This document shows, one piece after another, positions 1 through 9,310 of a DNA stretch of 64,000 nt. Origin of the DNA: Cyanobium sp. CZS25K. GTDB lineage: Bacteria; Cyanobacteriota; Cyanobacteriia; PCC-6307; Cyanobiaceae. A program made the position numbers and the translations under genes. The stretch spans positions 1 to 64,000 of the forward strand of contig JAUCZB010000009.1 of the NCBI GenBank assembly GCA_030373325.1. The letters are read 5' to 3'. Below the pieces are notes generated by a model. It worked only from the letters and a program-made list of their open reading frames with translations, had not been told where the DNA came from and ran no database searches. How positions within the stretch are numbered: the first letter of the stretch is position 1; each line of letters starts with the position of its first letter.

Positions 1-499
1 GCTCGGCCTGAGCGATCGGCTCGATCGGGGGCCGGGCTTCTGTGGCTGGCATCCGTGCCGCGATCAGCCCGGCCAGGGCCTCACCCTCCAGATCGCAGGC
101 ATTGAACACCGGCACCGGCCGGTAGCTGGCCCAGCTGCGCAGCACTGGCTCGCCATCGCTGCCCTCCTTCTCGCTGGACTGCAGCTGGGGCCGGAGGATG
201 CGGACTGAACGGGTGCCCTTCTTTGGGAAGATCCCCAGCTTCTTGGCCTCGGCAAAGCCGCACCAGAACGGCAGTTCAGCGCCCCGCATCGCCATCCCCA
301 GCTCCAGGAGGATGGGATTGCCGCCCCGATAAGCCCGGCCGCTGAGCAGATTCATGTGGATGCCACCGCTGCGGCAATCCCAGGGCCTGCGCCAGGGCGT
401 TCTGCCAGCCTCGAGGAGCTCGATCAGATCACGCACCATCGCCTCCTCGGGCGTGGGGCCATCGAACTTCTTGCGGCGGGGCTTGCTGGAGGCGGCCAT
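1..499 (-). CDS. ArdC-like ssDNA-binding domain protein (partial, runs off the window)
   Basis: The frame is open from an ATG at 499 to the first base of the window, about 166 codons, so the C-terminus is missing. The N-terminus has the pattern of the ArdC N-terminal domain (DUF1738-type): a helix followed by TPWRRPW, then MNLLSGRAYRGGN and a later segment with KKGTRSVRI. In this family the domain binds single-stranded DNA and is carried by plasmids, phages and integrative elements, where it protects incoming DNA or accompanies primases. Together with the small basic gene and the DUF4326 remnant next to tRNA-Pro it suggests an integrated element. Function beyond ssDNA binding cannot be judged because the C-terminal domain lies outside. 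Confidence 0.72.
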   Translation of the reverse strand, partial: MAASSKPRRKKFDGPTPEEAMVRDLIELLEAGRTPWRRPWDCRSGGIHMNLLSGRAYRGGNPILLELGMAMRGAELPFWCGFAEAKKLGIFPKKGTRSVRILRPQLQSSEKEGSDGEPVLRSWASYRPVPVFNACDLEGEALAGLIAARMPATEARPPIEPIAQAE

Positions 500-652
500 G
501 GGAACGGGCGCAGAGGACGCCGACGTGAGCGCGCGGGTGAGCGCAAGGGCGGGAGGCCCACCAGGGCCGACCGCTTGCGCAGCCCTTGCGCCATCCCGCG
601 CACACTGAGGCAACCGGCGCGCCCACCTTTCTGGTCTCAGGAGCCCACCAGC

Positions 653-937
653 TCAGGTCTTGTTGCGCCGCGTGATCGCCTCCAGGGCCTTCAGCTCCGC
701 GTTCGCCATCTGGGTGGCGTTCCTGATTCGTGCTCGATCCGCGCGGATCTGCTCGGCCTCCCTCAAGGTGCGCAAATCGCTCTCTGCTCTCCACTGCGCT
801 TCTTGCTTGCGCGCTTGCCGGCTCATCGCGTCGTCCGTGGGCACCGCCAGGGCTGGGGTTGCCGCCGCCTTGCCCCTGCCGGTGCCGGCTTTGCGCTGGC
901 TGGCCCTCCTGCTGCTCGTTGCCCTGCGGGTCGCCAT
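653..937 (-). CDS. Small basic hypothetical protein of the accessory region
   Basis: A 94-residue product with a Lys/Arg/Ala-rich N-terminal 35 residues (serine- and arginine-rich, probably disordered) followed by a strongly charged, helix-favouring stretch (RQARKQEAQWRAESDLRTL and onward) that could form a coiled coil. No enzyme motif is visible. It is read in the same direction as the ArdC-like gene about 150 bases downstream, so the two may be co-transcribed. Small coiled-coil proteins like this are common in phage and plasmid modules, but no family can be named. An overlapping longer frame (429-944) has an arginine/glycine composition typical of an antisense shadow and was not chosen. Confidence 0.5.
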   Translation of the reverse strand: MATRRATSSRRASQRKAGTGRGKAAATPALAVPTDDAMSRQARKQEAQWRAESDLRTLREAEQIRADRARIRNATQMANAELKALEAITRRNKT

Positions 938-986
938 CGATCAAGTACCCATCAAGTACGCCTGCCAGCTCTTGCCACCAGCCGCA

Positions 987-1313
987 TCACATGCCCGGCT
1001 GTGCTGCCAGCCAGAGAAGAGCCGAGCGGATCACCTCGGCGTGGCAGGGAAGCGGCGCGCACCAGCACAGCAGCTCCAGCGGGCCCGCCTAGGCCATGCC
1101 CAGCAGCCGCTCCAGCTCCTGCCGCTGAACGGAGCCGGGCTCCTGCAGGTGGACCAACAGCCAGCGCCGGTAGCTGGCGATCACCTGCGCGCGGCTGCCA
1201 TCGCGGCCGAGCTGGAAGGGATTGCCGAGCGGGCTGGGCCGGCCCACATAGGCCTGGCCGGGCAGGGGATCAGAGAGCTGGCCGCGCCGGGCCTTGCCGA
1301 TCGTGATCTCCAT
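987..1313 (-). pseudogene. DUF4326 protein interrupted by an in-frame TAG
   Basis: Reading from the ATG at 1313, the frame gives the family signature YVGRPSPLGNPF near residue 23, then a helix, and meets TAG at 1089-1091 after 74 codons. Beyond the TAG the same frame continues without a shift for 33 codons to TGA at 987-989, and that extension contains LLCWCAPLPCHAEVI, the conserved cysteine/histidine tail of DUF4326. Ignoring the TAG gives about 108 residues, a normal length for the family. The gene is therefore a full-length DUF4326 with one nonsense codon. It may be dead, or read through by an amber suppressor carried by a mobile element. DUF4326 proteins are typical of phages and islands; their function is unknown. 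Confidence 0.75.
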
Positions 1314-1671
1314 GGCGCCTCCGCCGGGGAACGCCCCTACCCCGCCGCCCTGGCGGCGATGCTGAGGGCTGACCCCGGTGGACGCCTGGAACACGATCCG
1401 CAGCTGGGGACGACTGGCTCTTCCCTGGCTGTGCCGGACCTGGGCGGGTGGCTTGGGCCGCTGCCCAGGCCTGCTGCTGTTGCTTGAGCCGCTGGAGCCG
1501 TGAGCGAAACAGAACTCCTGCAGGGCTGAGCAAACAGCGAGCGCCGAAGTGGCGACCACTCGCATCGGTGGCACCCTCGGTTCGATCCACGGGACGAGCC
1601 CGAAAAGACCGAGAACGGCATTTTGTGCTCAGGTTGTGCTCAACCCCAGGAGCCAATCGGTGAAAAGTCAG
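1314..1671. other. Gap between DUF4326 remnant and tRNA-Pro
   Basis: About 360 bases with no convincing gene. Open frames exist on both strands but their products are arginine/proline/serine-rich with no recognisable domain, as expected for antisense or chance frames at this GC content. No integrase gene is visible here, although this is the usual place for one beside an occupied tRNA gene. The stretch near 1590 that reads ggttcgatcc resembles a tRNA T-loop but has no matching stems. Confidence 0.5.
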
Positions 1672-1745
1672 TCGGGGCGACAGGATTCGAACCTGCGACC
1701 TAGTGCTCCCAAAGCACCCGCGCTACCAAGCTGCGCCACGCCCCG
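1672..1745 (-). tRNA. tRNA-Pro (anticodon TGG)
   Basis: A 74-base cloverleaf on the minus strand. The acceptor stem CGGGGCG (5' end at 1745) pairs with CGCCCCG (1673-1679), with discriminator A at 1672. The D-loop reads AGCTTGGTAGC, the anticodon loop is CTTTGGGA with TGG as the anticodon, and the T-arm carries GGTTCGAATCC. CCA is not encoded. The 3' end faces the ArdC/DUF4326 region, the usual orientation of a tRNA gene used as an attachment site by integrative elements. Confidence 0.97.
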
Positions 1746-1789
1746 CCTTTGGCACCTTAGATCACGAGCCTGGGTGAAGCCTGCCTCCT

Positions 1790-2152
1790 TCACCCCCAGC
1801 GCCGCCGCCGGCTCACGGCCACGCGGCCGTCGAAGCCGGGGACCGGCACCCGGCACTTGCTGAGCTCCAGCGCCAGGGGGATCGGGCCATAGCAGTCCTC
1901 CAGCCGATCGAGGATCCGCTCGCTGTAGTGCTCCAGGGTGCTGCAGTGGATGGCGCGCGCCTGCTCCTGCAGTGCGGCGATGCCGAGGCCGTAGTCGAAG
2001 CCCTCGCTCAGATCGTCGCTGCGGGCCGTGGCCGCCAGATCCACCCCAAGGGAAAAATCCAGCTCAAACCACTGGCCGTGCCGCCGCTCCTGCTCGTACA
2101 CCCCCACATGGGCCCAGAGCCGCAGGCCCCGCACGTGGATCGCCTCGTTCAC
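1790..2152 (-). CDS. folB: Dihydroneopterin aldolase
   Basis: A 120-residue product that converts 7,8-dihydroneopterin to 6-hydroxymethyl-dihydropterin and glycolaldehyde in folate synthesis. It has the FolB opening [19 protein letters not shown] (the HxGV.E.E pattern), the [13 protein letters not shown] region and the C-terminal Glu/Lys stretch [17 protein letters not shown], and its length is normal. The start is GTG at 2152, and its first bases overlap the proA stop in a GTGA junction, indicating translational coupling to proA. The folB-proA pairing is an operon of convenience rather than one pathway. Confidence 0.93.
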   Translation of the reverse strand: MNEAIHVRGLRLWAHVGVYEQERRHGQWFELDFSLGVDLAATARSDDLSEGFDYGLGIAALQEQARAIHCSTLEHYSERILDRLEDCYGPIPLALELSKCRVPVPGFDGRVAVSRRRRWG

Positions 2153-3480
2153 AGGGGCAGGGGGAGATGGCTGAACTGGCGCCGGCCTTCGGCGTAGTCG
2201 GCGGCGATGTGGCCCTCGCCCCGCAACCGATAGCGGTAGGTGACCAGCCCCTCGAGCCCCACCGGCCCCCGCGGTGGCAGAGTCTGGGTGCTGATGCCCA
2301 CCTCGGCGCCGAAGCCGTAGCGGTTGCCGTCAGCGAAGCGGGTGGAGCAGTTGAGGAACACCCCGGCGCTGTCGACCGCCCGCAGGAACCGTTCCGCCGC
2401 CGCCGGATCGGTGGTGGCGATGGCATCGGTGTGGCGGGAGCCGTGGCGGCGGATGTGCTCCAGGGCCGCCTCCAGGTCCTCCACCACCTTCACGTTCAGG
2501 ATCAGATCCGAGTATTCGGTGTCCCAGGCGCCGGGCCCGGCCACCTGGTCCACCCCCAGGGCGCAGGCGGCGGCATCACCGCGCAGCTCCACCGCCGCCG
2601 CCGCAAAGGCCGGCAGCGCCGCCGTCAGGAAAGCCGGCGCAATGGCCTCGTGCAACAGCAGGGTTTCGATGGCGTTGCAGGCCGCCGGGTACTGGGTCTT
2701 GCTGTCGATGGCGAGGCGCAGAGCCAGGGCGGGATCGGCGGCCCGATCCACATAGAGGTGGCAGATGCCGTCGGCGTGGCCGAGCACGGGGATGCGGGTG
2801 CTGTCCTGGATGAAACGCACCAGGGCGTTGGAGCCCCGGGGAATGATCAGATCCACCAAGCCGTCGAGCCGCAACAACCCCAGGCTCTCCTCGCGGCTGG
2901 TGAGCAGCTCGAGGGTGCCCGGGGCCACGGCGGTGCCGGCCAGCCCCCGCTGCAGCGCCGCCACGATCGCCCGGCAGCTGCGGCTGGCTTCCCGGCCCCC
3001 CTTGAGCAGGGCGCCGTTGCCGGAGCGGATCGCCAGCGAGGCGATCTGCATCACTGCGTCGGGCCTGGCCTCGAAGATCACCCCGAGCACCCCCAGGGGC
3101 ACACTGACGCGCTCCAGCACCAGCCCCTCATCGAGTTCGGTGTGCAGCTGGCGCCGGCCCACCGGATCCTCCAGGGCCGCCACCTGGCGCACCCCGGCGA
3201 TGGCCCCTTCCAGCTTGGGACCATCCAGCTTCAGCCGTGCCACCAGGGCCGCTGCCAGTCCCTCGATGGCGGCAGCGGCCAGGTCGGCCAGGTTGGCCTC
3301 CAGGATCTCCTCGGCGGCGGACTCGAGGGCATCGGCCATCGCCGCCACCGCGGCACGTCGTTCGGCGTCGCTGCACTGGCCCAGGGCCATGGCGGCTTGG
3401 CGCACCGCGGCGGCCCGCTGCAGCAGCTGGGGGTCGGGCTCAGGAACGGCGCTGGCCGCAGGGGTGATGGTCTGGCTCAT
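2149..3480 (-). CDS. proA: Glutamate-5-semialdehyde dehydrogenase (gamma-glutamyl phosphate reductase)
   Basis: A 443-residue enzyme that reduces gamma-glutamyl phosphate to glutamate-5-semialdehyde with NADPH, the second step of proline synthesis. The aldehyde-dehydrogenase fold is complete: [20 protein letters not shown], the [10 protein letters not shown] region and the catalytic cysteine in [10 protein letters not shown] near residue 267. An open frame extends further upstream to 3738, but its extra sequence is composition-biased and overlaps the ROK gene; the ATG at 3480 (MSQTIT) fits family length. It lies 8 bases downstream of the ROK kinase and overlaps folB by four bases, so the three genes probably form one transcript. 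Confidence 0.96.
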   Translation of the reverse strand: MSQTITPAASAVPEPDPQLLQRAAAVRQAAMALGQCSDAERRAAVAAMADALESAAEEILEANLADLAAAAIEGLAAALVARLKLDGPKLEGAIAGVRQVAALEDPVGRRQLHTELDEGLVLERVSVPLGVLGVIFEARPDAVMQIASLAIRSGNGALLKGGREASRSCRAIVAALQRGLAGTAVAPGTLELLTSREESLGLLRLDGLVDLIIPRGSNALVRFIQDSTRIPVLGHADGICHLYVDRAADPALALRLAIDSKTQYPAACNAIETLLLHEAIAPAFLTAALPAFAAAAVELRGDAAACALGVDQVAGPGAWDTEYSDLILNVKVVEDLEAALEHIRRHGSRHTDAIATTDPAAAERFLRAVDSAGVFLNCSTRFADGNRYGFGAEVGISTQTLPPRGPVGLEGLVTYRYRLRGEGHIAADYAEGRRQFSHLPLPL

Positions 3481-3488
3481 GGCCCCCA

Positions 3489-4403
3489 TCATCCCAAGCG
3501 GTCCAGCGCCAGCCGCACCGCCCCGAGGCGGCCGGCGCCATTGCCCAGGGCGCAGCGGCGGATCGCCAGACCCTCGCGGCTCACCGCCAGCACCCGCTGC
3601 TCCACCTCCCGCCACACCGCCGGCAGGAAATGGTGGCTGGCGCCGCTGAGGCCACCGCCGATCAGCACCAGCTCCGGGGTGAGCACGTAGAGCAGCGAAC
3701 TCAGACCCACCCCGAGGGGGCGTCCATAGGCCTCCCACACCGCCCTGGCCTCCCCATCGCCCGCATCGGCACGGCGGCAGAGCTCCAGCGGATCGAGCGG
3801 GCTGAGGCGGGCCAGGCCACCGAGGCTGCAGAACTGTTCCAGGGATCCCCGGTTGCCGCTGCGGCAGGGCGGGCCATCGGGATCGACGCCGATCAGGCCC
3901 GGTTCGGCCGCCGCACCGCCATGGCCGGTGAACAGCCGCCTGCCCAGCAACACCGCCCCGCCCACGCCGGTGCCCAGGGTGAGCAGCAGCACATCCCCCA
4001 CATCCCGGGCCGCCCCCTGCCAGGCCTCGCCGAGCAGGGCGCAGTTGGCATCGTTGCCCAGGACCACCCGCCGCCCCAGCTGGGCTTCGAGCCAGGCCGC
4101 CAGCGGCACGTCCCGCCAGAGCGGCAGGTTGATCGAGATGCGCGCCACCCGGCCGGCCGCGTCGCAGGGGCCCGGCAGCCCGATGCCCACCCGGTCGGCC
4201 AGGCGGCCGGGATCCAGCTGCTCGACAGCCTCCACAATCGCCATGGACACGGCCCCCGGCACCGCGGGCTGGGGGGTGGGCCGCTCGGCTTCGGCCAGCA
4301 CGGTGCCGTAGGGATCGCAGCGGGCCAGCTTGATGGCCGTGCCCCCCAGATCGATGCCGATCAGCTGGGCCTCACTGGGAGGTCGTGCGGGGGACGACGC
4401 CAT
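3489..4403 (-). CDS. ROK family sugar kinase (glucokinase-like)
   Basis: A 304-residue ROK-family protein. Residues 15-25 hold the phosphate-binding [11 protein letters not shown], the catalytic region has [13 protein letters not shown], and the second phosphate loop is [20 protein letters not shown] lies near the C-terminus. These motifs support ATP-dependent phosphorylation of glucose or a similar hexose. The usual ROK zinc site C-x-C-G-x-x-G-C is reduced to CRSGNRGS, with only the first cysteine kept, which departs from the canonical family though such variants occur. It is the first gene of a likely transcript with proA and folB. The exact sugar cannot be deduced from sequence. Confidence 0.85.
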   Translation of the reverse strand: MASSPARPPSEAQLIGIDLGGTAIKLARCDPYGTVLAEAERPTPQPAVPGAVSMAIVEAVEQLDPGRLADRVGIGLPGPCDAAGRVARISINLPLWRDVPLAAWLEAQLGRRVVLGNDANCALLGEAWQGAARDVGDVLLLTLGTGVGGAVLLGRRLFTGHGGAAAEPGLIGVDPDGPPCRSGNRGSLEQFCSLGGLARLSPLDPLELCRRADAGDGEARAVWEAYGRPLGVGLSSLLYVLTPELVLIGGGLSGASHHFLPAVWREVEQRVLAVSREGLAIRRCALGNGAGRLGAVRLALDRLG

Positions 4404-4437
4404 CGGCGAACCCTACCCAGCGGGGCGGCCGCCGTCT

Positions 4438-7400
4438 TCAGAAGCGCAGGAACACCTGCAGCAGCGACTGCCAGGCCCCTTCGGTGTCGACGGAAGTCTG
4501 CAGGTTGAAGGTGTCAGAGGCCTTGTAATTGAGCGTCATCTGGGGGGGCACATCGGAGCGGTTCGGGGCTGCCAGCACCGACACGCTGAAGCGGTTGGTG
4601 ATGTCCACGCCGACTTCCGCCCCCAGCACCAGCTGGGGCGGCACCCGGCGTGAGGAGAGTTCCCGCTCGTTGTTGATCGACTGGTTCACGTAGGTGGGAT
4701 AGAGGGCCAGACTGACCCGCTGGCCGAAGGCGTCGCTCAGCGACGACAGCAGTGGCGAGAGCAGCGTCTGGCCCACCACCGTGGCCAGGGCCGCTCCGGC
4801 CCCGCCGCCGCTCAGGCCGGCCAGGGAGTTGCCTCCGATCAGGGCCACCAGCCGTTCCTGCGGCAGCGGGGGGCTGCTGCGCAGCTTGAGGTTCTCGGCG
4901 ATGCGGTCGGCGGGCCCGCTCACCGAGACCACCACCAGGATCAGGTTCAGCTGGTTGAGGGCGGACAGACCAGCCTGGTTGGGGGCGTTCTGCACTGATG
5001 GGCCCGTTTCCCCCACCCCGGCCGGCGCCAGCACATTCAGGCTGTCGGAAATGCGCGTGCGCAGGGCGATGTCGAGGTAGGGCACCAGCCCCAGGGAGGG
5101 GGTGAAGACTGCCACGTTGGGGGCATCGGGATCGAGGCTGAAGCTGGTGGTGAAGAGGTTCAGCCGTCCCCCCAGCAGCCGCACCACCCCCGAGGCCCGC
5201 AGGGTTGGATCCAGCCGGCCGGCGATCCTCAGCTGTCCGCCGGCGGTGAAGTTGGCGATGTTGGGGATCACCACCCGCAGGTTCGGGCCCAGCCGCAGCG
5301 TCATGTCCTGGAAGGCCAGGTAAGGGAAGCGGGGCACCGACGCCCGCAGGGCTTCAGCGGTGGTGGACTCCACGTCCGGCCCCAGCAGCACCAGGGGCTG
5401 CTGGAAGTTCCACTTCGCCTCCAGCAGCTCGGCCATGCTCTGCGGCTTCACCGCCTGGTTGGACACCGGTTCGCTGGCCGCCAGCTGGCCCGGCTGGACG
5501 TTGATGGTGCCGCGGCTGATGGCCACGTTGCCGCCGAGCACGGGAGCCACCAGGCTGCCGCTCAGATGCAGCTGGCCATCCCCCACCGCCGCCAGCCGCG
5601 GCACCGAGAACGGCACCTGATCCAGGGTCATGCGCAGGGTTTTCTCCTGGGCCAGGGGCCGGAACAGCCCCAGACGCCCCTCGCCGCCGATCAGGCCCTT
5701 GGACCCCACCCGGGCGCTGAACGCCTGCACCACCAGTTCCTCGAAGTCGAACAGCACGGTGGCCTGCACCTCACGCACCTCCTGACCGATGAACTTGCAG
5801 CGGAGATCCCGCAGCCGCAGGAAGCCGTTGGCGATCGGATCATCGAGGCTGCCGCGCACCAGCAGCTGCAGGTCGGCGCCGCCCTCCTGCCACTCGAAGG
5901 CCTGCCCCCCCAGACGGGTGAGGAAGCGCAGGCCATCGCCCCGGGTGGCCAGCCGCAGTTCCAGCCCCTGCTGGGAGGCAACCAGCGGGATGGTGCCCAC
6001 CAGATCAACGCTGCGGGAGGCCCCCTCGGCCCGCAGAGCCAGATCCAGACCCAGGCCGTCGGCCTTCAGTTCCACCCGCCCCCGCTCCAGTTGCAGGGCC
6101 TCCTCACCGAGGCGGCCATCCACCAGCGCCAGGTCAAGGCTGAGGTCGGGGCGGGCGCCGCCCAGCCGGTAACGTCCCTGGGCGGCCAGGCTGCCGCGCA
6201 GGTTCTCCGGCAGTGGGGTGAGCAGGGCCAGCAGCGAGAGGGGCAGGTCCGCGAGGCTGAAGCTGCCGCTGCCACCGGTGAGCGGCCCCTCCAGCCGCAC
6301 CTCGAACGGCTTGCCCGCCAGGGCCTGGGCCCGGTCGCCCTGGTTGAACCAGAGGTGACCGGTGGCCTTGAGGTCCGCCCTGGTGCGGGCGAAGTCCGGG
6401 CCGCTGAGCAGCAGATCGGCATCGATCCGGGCCTGGAGCCGCTCGAGCCGTTCCACCCGGCTGGCACGGCTGGCCGCCTGCACCCGGGCGGCGACCCGCT
6501 GCTCCGCCTGGCCCAGGGCCCGGAGCTGGTCGGTGACCGTGCCGGCCATGGTGTCAATCACCAGGGTGCCCAGATCGCTGGCCCGCCCACGGGCCGGCGC
6601 CGGCGCCCCACGCCAGATGGGCCAGGCGTCGCTCAGCTGCCGGAACAGCAGGGTGGACAGCTGGCGGGCTTCGAAGCGGGCCCGGAAGGGTCCGTTCCAA
6701 CGGCCGGACAGGTTGGCGGCGATCGTGCCCTCACCCAGCGGCTCGATCTGACCCTTCACCCGGTAGCGGCGATCGTGGTAGGTCACATCGGCCTGGATGC
6801 GCCGTCCCCCCACCCCGAGGAACTGGGGCGAGAGCAGCTCCACCCGGCCGTCGAAACCAAGCGGCTGCAGCCCCAGCCGGCCGCTGCCGCTGAGGTCCCC
6901 CTGCAGGGGGCGCAGGCGGCGCTGGGGGCCGGTGGCCACTGACAGGCCCTGCAGGGGGAAGGAGCGGGCGGTCCAGCGGTAGTCCGCCGGGCGACCTTCG
7001 AGCGACAGCCGGCCACCGTCCCGTTCGAGACTGGCCCGCACCGGCTGCCAGCGCCGGTCGAGCTGGGCCGTGAGGCGTCCGTTCGGCGTCGGCGCCACCG
7101 GCCTCAGGTCCAGGGAACGGTCCCGCAGACTGCCGCGCCAGGTCTCCCGCAGCAGCAGGGGACCCGCACCGGGCTGCTGCAGGCGCAGCTGCAGATCGGG
7201 ACGCAGTTCCGCCAGGGGCCCGGCGATGGCGCCCTCCACATCCAGCTGGCCCTGCAGGGTGGTGCCGAGCAGCGCATTGAGGCGGGCCAGGGGGTAGCTC
7301 CGGACGCCCACGCGGGCCTGCAGCGGGCCGGCCACCAGACCCTTGCCCCCCATGAAAGACAGGGGCAGCCGCGCCGTGACCTCGAGGCGGTCAGCCTGGA

Positions 7401-8769
7401 AGCGCTCCAGCCGCAGCAACCGGTCGCTCCACACCAGCGCCGCCTGCCAGGGGCCCAGCAGCGGCTGGGAACCCTGGCCCGTCTCCAGCCGCAGGCGCGG
7501 AGCCGGCAGGCGTCCGTCCGCCCGCAGGCGACCGGCCAGGGGCTGGCGCAGCCACACCGGCAGGCGCGAGGCGGCGGGGAAATCGTCCGGATCCAGGCGC
7601 CAGCGGGCCTCCAGATCCAGCGATCGGCCGACGCTGCCACGGGCCTGGAGGGTCGAGCCCCCCAGCTGGCCATCGAGCCTGGCAATCCGCAGCAGGCCAT
7701 CCCCCCAGCGGCCCTTCAGATCGGCCTTCAGGGGCTTCCGCCCGAGGGGATGCCCCGGCGGCGGCTGGGCTTCGAGCTGCAGGGCCAACCGCAGATCCCC
7801 ATCGGCCCTGGCCGCCAGCCGGCCACCCCAGGGCCCGTACCGCCAGAGGCTGCTGGGCAGGACCAGGGCCCGATCACGGCAGCTCAGGGGCAGACGCTCC
7901 GCCGTCAGCGGGGTGGAGCCAGCCTGGAGTTGCCAGCGCAGGGCCCGCAGCTCCAGGCCGCCGTCGCAGCGGGCCAGACCATCGTTGATCGTCAGCCCCA
8001 GGCGCCCCTCAGCCTCCCCGGCGAGGCTCCCGCCGGCCCGATCGCCGGAGGGAAGCAGCGGCCGCAGCAGGGCCAGGGGAAAACGGCGGGCCGTCAGCCG
8101 GGCGCGCCAGTGCTGTTGTTGCCACTGGCCCCCGCCATCCACCCGCAGCGAGCCGCCGCCCTTGCCGCCGGGTGGCGCCAAACGCAGGCCGAGGTCGAGC
8201 TCCCGCTGGTGCAGGCGCAGCGCCACCTGGCCGGACAGGGCCAGATCGAGGGGCCTGGCCGTCGCTCCGGCGCCCCAGAGCCGAAGCGCCGCAGGCTGGA
8301 GCAGAGCCAGACGCAGATCGAGGCGCGGTGGCTCGCGGCCGGGGGGGACGGAGCCCAGCACCCAGAACTGCCCCCTGGAGTTGCGGCGCAGCTCGGCCCG
8401 GGCCCGCTGCAGACCCAGATCCAGCACGGCCCCTCGCAACCTCAGGCTGGCCAGGGGGTCGATCCGCAGCCGCACCGCCTCCACCGACGCGGTGGAGCCA
8501 TCCTTCTGGCCAGCCAGAAAGCGGCTGGGGCCGATCCACAGCCCGTCGGGCCGCAGGCCCCGGTAGGGACCCAGAGAAAGGGGACGGCCCATGGCGGAGC
8601 CGATCTGCCGCTCGAGGGAGGGCTTCAGCCGGCCGTAGATCCCGGCGGCGATCCGATCGAACCAGAAGATGCCGACCACCAGCCCCGCCCCCGCGAAACC
8701 GGCGGCGAGAAGACCCTTCCCCACGCGCCGGCGGGCGGAGGGGGACCATCGTTCGGGCAGCCATCGCAT
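4438..8769 (-). CDS. TamB-domain translocation/assembly protein (DUF490)
   Basis: A 1443-residue protein with one N-terminal membrane anchor (about residues 20-40, AAGFAGAGLVVGIFWF) followed by a very long repetitive beta-rich region and a C-terminal TamB/DUF490 domain (about 1050-1443) ending in a short strand with terminal phenylalanine. In the family this architecture makes a hydrophobic-grooved periplasmic bridge that serves outer-membrane protein insertion or lipid transport. The C-terminal part shows the expected SLSDAFGQRVSLALYPTYVN and NRFSVSVLAAPN strands. The cyanobacterial and chloroplast (TIC236-like) members interact with Omp85 proteins; that partner is not in the window. Its start is 68 bases from the divergent DUF2518 gene. 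Confidence 0.9.
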   Translation of the reverse strand: MRWLPERWSPSARRRVGKGLLAAGFAGAGLVVGIFWFDRIAAGIYGRLKPSLERQIGSAMGRPLSLGPYRGLRPDGLWIGPSRFLAGQKDGSTASVEAVRLRIDPLASLRLRGAVLDLGLQRARAELRRNSRGQFWVLGSVPPGREPPRLDLRLALLQPAALRLWGAGATARPLDLALSGQVALRLHQRELDLGLRLAPPGGKGGGSLRVDGGGQWQQQHWRARLTARRFPLALLRPLLPSGDRAGGSLAGEAEGRLGLTINDGLARCDGGLELRALRWQLQAGSTPLTAERLPLSCRDRALVLPSSLWRYGPWGGRLAARADGDLRLALQLEAQPPPGHPLGRKPLKADLKGRWGDGLLRIARLDGQLGGSTLQARGSVGRSLDLEARWRLDPDDFPAASRLPVWLRQPLAGRLRADGRLPAPRLRLETGQGSQPLLGPWQAALVWSDRLLRLERFQADRLEVTARLPLSFMGGKGLVAGPLQARVGVRSYPLARLNALLGTTLQGQLDVEGAIAGPLAELRPDLQLRLQQPGAGPLLLRETWRGSLRDRSLDLRPVAPTPNGRLTAQLDRRWQPVRASLERDGGRLSLEGRPADYRWTARSFPLQGLSVATGPQRRLRPLQGDLSGSGRLGLQPLGFDGRVELLSPQFLGVGGRRIQADVTYHDRRYRVKGQIEPLGEGTIAANLSGRWNGPFRARFEARQLSTLLFRQLSDAWPIWRGAPAPARGRASDLGTLVIDTMAGTVTDQLRALGQAEQRVAARVQAASRASRVERLERLQARIDADLLLSGPDFARTRADLKATGHLWFNQGDRAQALAGKPFEVRLEGPLTGGSGSFSLADLPLSLLALLTPLPENLRGSLAAQGRYRLGGARPDLSLDLALVDGRLGEEALQLERGRVELKADGLGLDLALRAEGASRSVDLVGTIPLVASQQGLELRLATRGDGLRFLTRLGGQAFEWQEGGADLQLLVRGSLDDPIANGFLRLRDLRCKFIGQEVREVQATVLFDFEELVVQAFSARVGSKGLIGGEGRLGLFRPLAQEKTLRMTLDQVPFSVPRLAAVGDGQLHLSGSLVAPVLGGNVAISRGTINVQPGQLAASEPVSNQAVKPQSMAELLEAKWNFQQPLVLLGPDVESTTAEALRASVPRFPYLAFQDMTLRLGPNLRVVIPNIANFTAGGQLRIAGRLDPTLRASGVVRLLGGRLNLFTTSFSLDPDAPNVAVFTPSLGLVPYLDIALRTRISDSLNVLAPAGVGETGPSVQNAPNQAGLSALNQLNLILVVVSVSGPADRIAENLKLRSSPPLPQERLVALIGGNSLAGLSGGGAGAALATVVGQTLLSPLLSSLSDAFGQRVSLALYPTYVNQSINNERELSSRRVPPQLVLGAEVGVDITNRFSVSVLAAPNRSDVPPQMTLNYKASDTFNLQTSVDTEGAWQSLLQVFLRF

Positions 8770-8836
8770 CGATGGGGTCTACCGCCATCCAGGGTCGGCC
8801 GCAAGATAGGGGCCTTGTCACGCCTTCCCCAGCCCC

Positions 8837-9304
8837 ATGGCCGCTGATCCCATCCTGCTCGTGGCCGGTACCTGGCTGGGTGCCGCCAGCGGCGTTCTGG
8901 CGGTGCTCACCATCGCCGGCTTCCTCTCCCGCTGGGGCATCCGCTTCCGTCTTGTGGGCATCACCAGCTTCACGGCCCTGCTGTCGCTGTCCTGCCTCGC
9001 CTTCGCCATCAGCTACAACCCCCGGGTGAACGTGCCGGGGGCGATGCAGGTGCCCGTGGTGTTCGACAACGGCACGGATCTGGTCATCGCCGCCGCGCCG
9101 GACAGCCTGGAGGCCGAAGCGGTGGCCCCCACCCTGGAGCAGGTGGCGCGCAACCTGCGGGGCGGCGGCCGGGGCGGCAATGGCGGCCAGGTGCAGGTGC
9201 GACTGCGCCGGGTCGAGGCCGTCGAGCCGGGACTGGCGCGGCCCGTGGTGCTGGCGGAAACGACCCGGGATCTGGCGGCCAGCCGCCAGGGCGGCGCGTC
9301 CTGA
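8837..9304 (+). CDS. DUF2518 (Ycf51-like) membrane protein
   Basis: A 155-residue protein with two or three membrane segments in the first 62 residues (ILLVAGTWLGAASGVLAVL, then VGITSFTALLSLSCLAFAI) and a soluble C-terminal half including ARNLRGGGRGGNGGQVQV. The pattern and length match DUF2518, found in cyanobacteria and in some plastid genomes as Ycf51. The function is unknown. The next gene starts seven bases after its stop, so the two are probably co-transcribed. Confidence 0.72.
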   Translation: MAADPILLVAGTWLGAASGVLAVLTIAGFLSRWGIRFRLVGITSFTALLSLSCLAFAISYNPRVNVPGAMQVPVVFDNGTDLVIAAAPDSLEAEAVAPTLEQVARNLRGGGRGGNGGQVQVRLRRVEAVEPGLARPVVLAETTRDLAASRQGGAS

Positions 9305-9310
9305 GCCGCC

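Noticed and set aside
1570..1600. tRNA-like T-loop ggttcgatcc on the plus strand
   Set aside because: The flanking bases do not pair to form a T-stem and no acceptor or anticodon arms are found nearby.
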